Both the position numbers and the translations under genes were made by a program. This document shows positions 13,438 to 18,012 of a stretch of 18,012 bases of DNA, in pieces; position 1 is the first letter of the stretch, and every line of letters starts with the position of its first letter. The notes under the pieces are model-generated. The model made no database searches. It was not told the origin of the DNA and worked only from the letters and a program-made list of their open reading frames with translations. This DNA is from CAVPDE01 sp964580575 (lineage in GTDB: Bacteria; Desulfobacterota; DSM-4660; Desulfatiglandales; HGW-15): assembly GCA_964580575.1 (NCBI GenBank), contig CAZOLJ010000091.1, positions 1-18,012 of the forward strand, in the 5' to 3' direction.

Positions 13438-14883
13438 CTATGGCTTCCTGCGCAGCGCGTCCAGGATCTCCTGCTTCGTTGCCTTGGGGTTCTTGGAGAG
13501 GATGCCTGCAATCCGGTTTGCGGTAAAGGCCGCTGAAATGGATGTGCCTGCATAGATCCCGGGATCTCCCTTGTACCCCACAGGCAGAGAGGCAAACCCC
13601 GGCGCATAGAGGTCCACGAAATCTCCGCGATTGGATTTTTCCCACGCTTTTCCGTCCGGGGCAAGGGCTCCGACTCCGATGACCGCAGCGTAAGCGGCTG
13701 GATAGTGCAGATCTCCGGTTGGCTCGTTCCCGGCAGAAGCGACAATGATGAGCCCTTTTGAGTCCGCCGACTCAAACGCCTCTGAAAGAAACTCGCTCTT
13801 TGTCTCCGATCCCCAGCTCAGGCTCATGACGCGAGCGCCGTTGTCGATCGCAAAATTGATGCTCTCCATGAGCAGAACATTGGAGGTGAATCCGTTCTCA
13901 TCAAACGCCCTGATGGGAATGATGGGCGCTTGGAAAACGCTGTCGCTTTTGACTCCTATGGGCTTCACCACCCCGGCCGCGATCAGGGCCATCTGGGTCC
14001 CGTGGCCTCCGGTATCGGAAATGGGTTTGTCCGGATTGAGCGCATCCAGCGAAGCCAGCACAAACTTATCCAGCCCGGCATCGGCCCTGAGCCCTGAATC
14101 AATGACCGCCACAGGAATTCCTTTGGGTTGCGGTTGAGGGTCCCCATAGGATACTTTCAAGCTGCCCCAATCCAGTTCTCTTGGACCTGTAGGGACCGGA
14201 TACGCGTAGTTGGGTTCGGCAATTCCTGCCCCACCTCGCTTTTCAATCTCTTCCACCAAGCCCGGCACATCCGAACCTTGCGGCAGGCGCACTTTGTATA
14301 TCCCCAGTCCAGGATAGCTGCCGACAAGGATTCCCCCTGTTTCCTGCAACTGCTTTAGAAGTTCAGAAAGGTCGGCCCCAGGCTTCAGCCTGATCAGGAT
14401 CTCATCCTTGACATAAAACGATCCATCCTTGGGATTTCTTGCGATGGACAGGGTAGGCGCTTTGCGAAGAGGTTTCATGAGATCCTTTTGCCCTGGTCTG
14501 AACACCTGGATCTCGGCGAGCCTGGGCACAGGGCCCGAAGGCCCTTGATCGGAATCCCAGATCAGGACGTGATCCAAGCCTCTGAGGATGGACTCTAGGG
14601 CTTTTTGGATATCTCTGTTTTCAAAGGAAGCACTGACGTCGGGATTGATCTGAGGATCGATTTGGACCCTGGTTCCAGAATCCGACAGCCGCGCCAGGAT
14701 CTCCTGGAGAGGCGCCTTTTCCGCATTCAGCGTAAGCTTGTCCCCAAGGAGCCGAATTTCCAAGCCCATGCTGTGCGTCTCTTCCCCGAAGACCAGCAGC
14801 ATGAATAGCGCAGCGCAAAAAAGGGCGCCCATTCTCTTTCGGAGTTTCATTGAATGATGGATAGAGGAAGGATTAAGCGTCAT
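13438..14883 (-). CDS. Secreted subtilisin-like (S8) serine protease with STN-like N-terminal domain
   Basis: The 481-residue protein starts with a signal peptide (KLRKRMGALFCAALFMLLVFGEETHS). Residues 41-128 resemble the secretin/TonB short N-terminal (STN) fold: LEIRLLGDKLTLNAEKAPLQ, then VQIDPQINPDVSASF. Residues 157-230 look like a fervidolysin-type propeptide. The S8 domain follows with D262 in AVIDSGL, H294 in GGHGTQMA, oxyanion N386 in SAGNEP, and S448 in GTSISAAF, so the triad is complete. It ends soon after the catalytic Ser helix. Two starts are possible: ATG 14883, or ATG 14850, which directly precedes the basic signal-peptide start. Neither has a clear ribosome site. An 8-bp inverted repeat spans the 14883 start. 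Periplasmic or extracellular proteolysis is inferred; the substrate is unknown. Confidence 0.87.
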   Translation of the reverse strand: MTLNPSSIHHSMKLRKRMGALFCAALFMLLVFGEETHSMGLEIRLLGDKLTLNAEKAPLQEILARLSDSGTRVQIDPQINPDVSASFENRDIQKALESILRGLDHVLIWDSDQGPSGPVPRLAEIQVFRPGQKDLMKPLRKAPTLSIARNPKDGSFYVKDEILIRLKPGADLSELLKQLQETGGILVGSYPGLGIYKVRLPQGSDVPGLVEEIEKRGGAGIAEPNYAYPVPTGPRELDWGSLKVSYGDPQPQPKGIPVAVIDSGLRADAGLDKFVLASLDALNPDKPISDTGGHGTQMALIAAGVVKPIGVKSDSVFQAPIIPIRAFDENGFTSNVLLMESINFAIDNGARVMSLSWGSETKSEFLSEAFESADSKGLIIVASAGNEPTGDLHYPAAYAAVIGVGALAPDGKAWEKSNRGDFVDLYAPGFASLPVGYKGDPGIYAGTSISAAFTANRIAGILSKNPKATKQEILDALRRKP

Positions 14884-14911
14884 GCATACAAATCATACTG
14901 CCAATGCATGA
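14880..14911. promoter_or_regulatory. 8-bp inverted repeat at the protease start, possible operator
   Basis: TCATGCAT (14880-14887) and ATGCATGA (14904-14911) are exact reverse complements 16 bp apart, about one and a half helical turns. It overlaps ATG 14883 of the protease and lies in the divergent gap shared with the peptidase gene. Possible regulator site or mRNA hairpin. Confidence 0.35.
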
Positions 14912-15034
14912 ATTTTTCAATCTGTTCCCTCGATAAAGCCTATGCGAATTGCTAATTCTTGTTCTCTCTGATAATGTCGCAAACAGAATCCATCATTTCT
15001 TAAGCAGGGTGTACTCTTCGGAGATTGAGCAAAA

Positions 15035-16156
15035 ATGAAGAAAGAATCCCCTTTTCACCCGCGCATCCTCGGGCTTCGGGAAAAGCTGGACCGATTGCCT
15101 CTTGACACGCTCTGGGTCCTCCAGCCTGAGAACAGGAGATACCTTTCAGGATTCAAGGCGCTGGACGGGCAACTCACAGAGTCTTCTGGTTCGCTTCTCA
15201 TCACCAAAGACGCGCTCATCCTTGTCACCGACTCCCGCTACACGACCGAGGCGGAAAACGAAGCCGTTGATTTCGACGTGATCACCTTGAAAAAAGGTTT
15301 TGCCGAGAGTTTCCCCAGAATCGTTTCCAAGCTCGGTACCAGAGTCCTGGGCTTTGATGAAAACCACTTGACCTGGGGCGTCCATCGCGACCTGGCTAGG
15401 AAGTTCAGAAAACTCTCCCCGCCTGTTCGCCTGGCACCGGTCAAGGGTCTGGTGGAAGGGATGCGAGAGATCAAGGATCAGGATGAGATCCATTCAATGA
15501 CCGCAGCGGCGGATCTCATGTCGGAAATTCTCACTACGGTCATCAAAAAACTCAGACCGGGCAAGACGGAAAAAGAGATTGCATGGAAGATCGAGGCCAT
15601 GTCTCGTGAAGGGGGTGCGGACGGGCTCGCGTTTCCGTCCATCGTGGCATCAGGACCGAACAGCGCTCTTCCTCACGCTGTGCCGACCGATCGTAAGATC
15701 CGCACGAAAGAACCCATCACCTTTGACGTGGGCGTCAAGATCGACGGGTATTCCTGCGACATGACAAGAACTGTTTTTCTGGACGGAGCGACACCGAAGT
15801 TCAAGAAAATCTACAAGATCGTTCGTGAGGCCCAGCTCGCCGCCCTGAAACAGATCCGCCCTGGCGTCAAGAGCACGGTCCCGGACTCGATTGCCAGGCA
15901 AGTCATTCGGGATGCCGGGTTCGGCGATTACTTCGGCCACTCGCTGGGGCACGGAGTCGGTCTTGCCACCCACGAAGGTCCACGCCTTGGTCCGGAAAAA
16001 CCGGTTGAGCTCAAGGAAGGGATGGTCGTCACCGATGAACCCGGGATTTACATTCCCGGATTGGGTGGGGTCAGGCTCGAAGAGATGGTGCTCATCCAAA
16101 AAGACGGACCGCGGGTTCTCACGAAAGATGATCATTTCTATGACTTCGACGGTTAG
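15035..16156 (+). CDS. Xaa-Pro aminopeptidase/dipeptidase-type M24 metallopeptidase
   Basis: The 373-residue cytoplasmic peptidase removes or releases residues bonded to proline. The N-terminal creatinase-like domain covers about 1-145 (YLSGF, LILVTDSRYTTEAENEA). The pita-bread catalytic domain follows with all five metal ligands: D231 and D242 in DVGVKIDGYSCDMTRT, H306 in GHSLGHGVGL, E335 in TDEPGIYIPG, and E349 in RLEEMV. Accessory histidines H214 (PHAVP) and H313 (THEGP) are present. Length is typical of the short PepP/PepQ type. Motifs cannot separate aminopeptidase from prolidase activity, so no symbol is given. ATG 15035 has GGAG about eleven bases upstream. A weak promoter-like pair (TTGCTA, GATAAT, 15 bp apart) lies at 14949-14975. 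It is 63 bp upstream of the recombinase gene, same strand. Confidence 0.92.
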   Translation: MKKESPFHPRILGLREKLDRLPLDTLWVLQPENRRYLSGFKALDGQLTESSGSLLITKDALILVTDSRYTTEAENEAVDFDVITLKKGFAESFPRIVSKLGTRVLGFDENHLTWGVHRDLARKFRKLSPPVRLAPVKGLVEGMREIKDQDEIHSMTAAADLMSEILTTVIKKLRPGKTEKEIAWKIEAMSREGGADGLAFPSIVASGPNSALPHAVPTDRKIRTKEPITFDVGVKIDGYSCDMTRTVFLDGATPKFKKIYKIVREAQLAALKQIRPGVKSTVPDSIARQVIRDAGFGDYFGHSLGHGVGLATHEGPRLGPEKPVELKEGMVVTDEPGIYIPGLGGVRLEEMVLIQKDGPRVLTKDDHFYDFDG

Positions 16157-16219
16157 CCTTGCACCATGCGCCGTGCACCTTGAACCTCCTTTGAGAAATT
16201 AACGGAATCGGGCGGACCT

Positions 16220-17128
16220 ATGATGAACAAAGGATGCACAGGCGACGCAAATCACCTTGCCGACCAGTTCATCCACCATCTGAGGGTAGAAAAAGGCCTT
16301 GCCAAGAACACCATCGAATCTTACAGCAGAGACCTCGCAAGGTATTTTGACTTTCTTGAAAAAAACAACGTCAACCCCCTGAAGACATCCCAAATCAACA
16401 TCATGGAGTATGTCTCTTCCCTTGCGGGCGCTCTGTCCATCAGGAGCATTGCGAGAAATCTGTCCAGTCTCAAAGTCTTCTACCGCTTCCTTGTGTCTGA
16501 TGGGAAGATTGAAACAAACCCCGCAAGACTCATCAGCAATCCGAAACTCCCGAGAAGACTCCCCGGTGTTCTGAGCAGCGAAGAAGTGGAGCGGCTCCTT
16601 GCCGCTCCGGATGCTTCGACCAGCCGCGGGCTGAGGGACAGGGCCATGCTGGAGTTGCTCTACGCCTCGGGCCTGAGGGTTTCCGAACTTGTGGGGCTGA
16701 GAATCGCCAACATCAATCTCGAAGCGGGCTGGGTGAGGACGATCGGCAAGGGATCAAAAGAACGAATGGTCCCCATGGGGTCAAAGGCGCAGGAGTCTCT
16801 CAAAGAGTACCTCACCTACAGCCGCCCGAGCCTGCTGAAGAAGAGGGGTTCTTCCCATCTCTTTGTGACTTCGCGGGCCAAGCCCATGAGCCGGCAGGCC
16901 TTCTGGAAGATCATCAAGCGCTTCTCCAAGCTGGCAGGGATCAGAAAAGAAATCTCCCCACACTCTTTGAGGCATTCCTTTGCAAGCCACCTGCTTGAAC
17001 ATGGGGCGGACTTGAGGTCCGTGCAGATCATGCTCGGCCATGCAGACATCTCGACGACTCAGATTTACACCCATGTCACGAGGGAGCGATTGAAACAGAT
17101 CCATGAGAAATATCATCCGAGACCATGA
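16220..17128 (+). CDS. xerD: Tyrosine recombinase of the XerC/XerD type
   Basis: The 302-residue protein has the standard two-domain Xer form. The N-terminal SAM-like DNA-binding domain (13-95) includes FIHHLRVEKGLAKNTIESY. The catalytic domain has R153 (ASGLRVSEL), K177 (IGKGSKERMVP), H248 and R251 (SPHSLRHSFA), H274 (MLGHADISTTQIYTHV) and nucleophile Y283. All active-site residues are intact. Xer recombinases resolve chromosome dimers at dif with FtsK. Length and the absence of phage or integron neighbours favour housekeeping Xer over a mobile-element integrase. XerC and XerD are hard to tell apart without a tree, and the symbol is tentative. ATG 16220 or the next ATG at 16223 may be used. 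No dif-like site was recognised nearby. Confidence 0.88.
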   Translation: MMNKGCTGDANHLADQFIHHLRVEKGLAKNTIESYSRDLARYFDFLEKNNVNPLKTSQINIMEYVSSLAGALSIRSIARNLSSLKVFYRFLVSDGKIETNPARLISNPKLPRRLPGVLSSEEVERLLAAPDASTSRGLRDRAMLELLYASGLRVSELVGLRIANINLEAGWVRTIGKGSKERMVPMGSKAQESLKEYLTYSRPSLLKKRGSSHLFVTSRAKPMSRQAFWKIIKRFSKLAGIRKEISPHSLRHSFASHLLEHGADLRSVQIMLGHADISTTQIYTHVTRERLKQIHEKYHPRP

Positions 17129-17168
17129 AACAAGAATACAGAAGACAGAATGGCAAGGGCACACACTT

Positions 17169-17200
17169 CCCCTCCCTTGACGGGAGGGGCTAGAGGAGGG
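17169..17200. repeat. Dispersed C/G palindrome, copy 4 (CCCCTCCC-TTGAC-GGGAGGGG)
   Basis: A perfect eight-base-pair stem (17169-17176 with 17182-17189) has loop TTGAC and is followed by CTAGAGGAGGG. It shares arm design and the trailing G-rich arm with copies 2 and 3 and lies between the recombinase gene and the unknown gene. Confidence 0.8.
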
Positions 17201-17210
17201 TGGTTTTTCA

Positions 17211-17247
17211 ACTTTAGACACTCTAGGCACTTTAGCGCACTTTAGGC
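17211..17247. repeat. Four tandem ACTTTAGGC-like units
   Basis: ACTTTAGAC, ACTCTAGGC, ACTTTAGCGC and ACTTTAGGC follow each other without gaps and end eleven bases before the start codon of the 205-residue protein. They could be binding-site iterations or simple repeat residue. No clear ribosome site is found in this stretch. Confidence 0.7.
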
Positions 17248-17257
17248 ATTTTCGATC

Positions 17258-17875
17258 ATGGGCAAAATCATCCATTTCAAAGACAAAGGCGTTCCTCCGG
17301 ACAATCTCATCACGGCAAAGCCGTTTGAGTTCCGGGCTGCGGATTGGGAAAGCGGACACTTCATTCAAATGCTCAAGTCTCAGTCCGATGCCCTGGAGAA
17401 GCACCGCAAAGAGATCTACGAGAAGGGAGAATCCGGTGTGCAGCACCTCCCACCCCATTATGTGCTGGGCGGCAGCATGGCTTACACGATCCGGTCCATT
17501 TTCCTTTACCGATCGAATGAAGAAAAAATGAGAGAGGTTTACTATCTGGCCGGGCTCATGGACTGCATGATCAACAGGATCCACCCCCTTCTGCGAACAG
17601 ACAATATCGGAGAGATGTACAAGAAGATCATGACCCTAAAAACCCTCCTTTCCGCCAACTGGTACGGTTCCCTGGACCAGGTCCTTTTTCCGTTGGACGT
17701 CCATTTCTACGATGACGGGGAATACAGGGATCGACTGTCCCGTGCAACAAACATGAAAGAGCTCTACCATGTCATCAGGGAGCAAACCGACGACATGTTT
17801 GACATCCTTTCCCTGGAATATGTCTTTTACACACCGGGCAGAGGTGCCGGATGGGAAGAACCCAAAGAAGCCTAA
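17258..17875 (+). CDS. Unrecognised 205-residue soluble protein
   Basis: No family is recognised. The protein is charged and mostly helical by appearance, with no signal peptide or membrane segment. Segments such as GQ-free HLPPHYVLGGSMAYTIRS, VYYLAGLMDCMINRIHPLLR and LSLEYVFYTPGRGAGWEEP are rich in aromatic residues and His. They look like a structured globular protein rather than random frame. Codon use resembles its neighbours. ATG 17258 is the first start in the frame, but no strong ribosome site precedes it. The upstream 129 bp are repeats. It may be co-transcribed with the Xer gene, though the repeats between them make that uncertain. Confidence 0.7.
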   Translation: MGKIIHFKDKGVPPDNLITAKPFEFRAADWESGHFIQMLKSQSDALEKHRKEIYEKGESGVQHLPPHYVLGGSMAYTIRSIFLYRSNEEKMREVYYLAGLMDCMINRIHPLLRTDNIGEMYKKIMTLKTLLSANWYGSLDQVLFPLDVHFYDDGEYRDRLSRATNMKELYHVIREQTDDMFDILSLEYVFYTPGRGAGWEEPKEA

Positions 17876-17932
17876 CGGCTCAATTGGTAAGAATGTGGCC
17901 TTACCTTACCGTTTCTTTGGAGGTTGTGACCT

Positions 17933-18003
17933 AACTTGTCATCCCGGCCAAGCCCAGTGTAGCGGGGCGCGCGCCGGGATCCAGGACTTTGAGAATGGGG
18001 GTG
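17933..18003. repeat. Dispersed repeat with ATCCCGGC...GCCGGGAT arms
   Basis: ATCCCGGC (17941-17948) and GCCGGGAT (17973-17980) are perfect 8-bp inverted arms 24 bp apart, followed by CCAGGACTTTGAGAATGGG. The layout 'TGTCATCCCGG...CCGGGATCCAGG' resembles widespread bacterial intergenic repeats with a (G)GGAT/ATCCC core. The remaining right-edge sequence has no gene start visible. Confidence 0.65.
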
Positions 18004-18012
18004 TTCGGGGAG

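Noticed and set aside
16220..17128. Tyrosine recombinase as integrase of a genomic island with the left-hand restriction genes
   Set aside because: It is Xer-like in length and motifs, lies 13 kb from the restriction genes with housekeeping genes between, and no att repeats or adjacent tRNA are seen.
17880..17920. Possible tRNA or small hairpin RNA near TAACGGCTCAATTGGTAAG
   Set aside because: A tRNA-like box phrase is suggested, but no acceptor, anticodon or T-arm can be folded.

Overview
The window looks like part of a bacterial chromosome of moderate to slightly high G+C. It most resembles an anaerobic member of the Desulfobacterota (the former Deltaproteobacteria). This is inferred from the NfnAB/SudBA-type ferredoxin:NADP oxidoreductase pair, the signal-peptide YidD gene followed by a TPR gene, the RNB-family nuclease, and several families of short dispersed palindromes in the intergenic gaps. 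No rRNA, tRNA, CRISPR array or transposase gene was recognised.

Layout. (1) 1-2894, minus strand: accessory or defence-type module. hsdM, the modification subunit of a type I restriction-modification system, is followed by a gene that leaves the window on the left. That gene is read by hand as 432 codons. It joins an N-terminal DUF4062 (TIR-like) domain to the core of the RecG-C-like GHKL ATPase family and ends in an in-frame 12-bp minisatellite encoding repeated T-G-E-V. hsdS and hsdR are not in the window and may lie further left. (2) 2895-3339: intergenic. It holds a candidate leftward promoter for hsdM (perfect TATAAT), a 14-bp palindrome over its -35 region, and a hairpin with a U6 tract at the start of the predicted transcript. 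(3) 3340-7054, plus strand: an MFS transporter, then a two-gene operon for the small and large subunits of an NfnAB/SudBA-type enzyme behind a near-consensus promoter. (4) 7038-7604, minus: oligoribonuclease with a TTG start, tail-to-tail overlapping the large Nfn subunit. (5) 7605-8200: 596 bp without a gene, rich in inverted repeats, with an AT-rich promoter region before purB. (6) 8201-9493, plus: purB, facing an RNB-family exoribonuclease (9502-11487, minus). (7) 11488-13242, plus: a compact mobile-like palindromic element, then a YidD-family gene with a signal peptide and an overlapping TPR/membrane protein gene. (8) 13438-14883, minus: an exported S8 protease with an STN-like N-terminal domain. 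(9) 15035-17875, plus: M24 Xaa-Pro aminopeptidase, XerC/D-type tyrosine recombinase, and an unrecognised 205-residue protein. The right edge ends in another dispersed repeat.

How the genes fit together. Most of the window is core metabolism and RNA or protein turnover: NADPH/ferredoxin balance, purine synthesis, two 3'-5' exoribonucleases, a dipeptide-releasing peptidase, an envelope protease, membrane biogenesis and chromosome-dimer resolution. The left 2.9 kb is the accessory part and the best candidate for something new: a type I methylase gene in one transcription unit with a TIR-like/GHKL ATPase fusion that carries a length-variable linker. All functional statements rest on motif reading. 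No database search was run.
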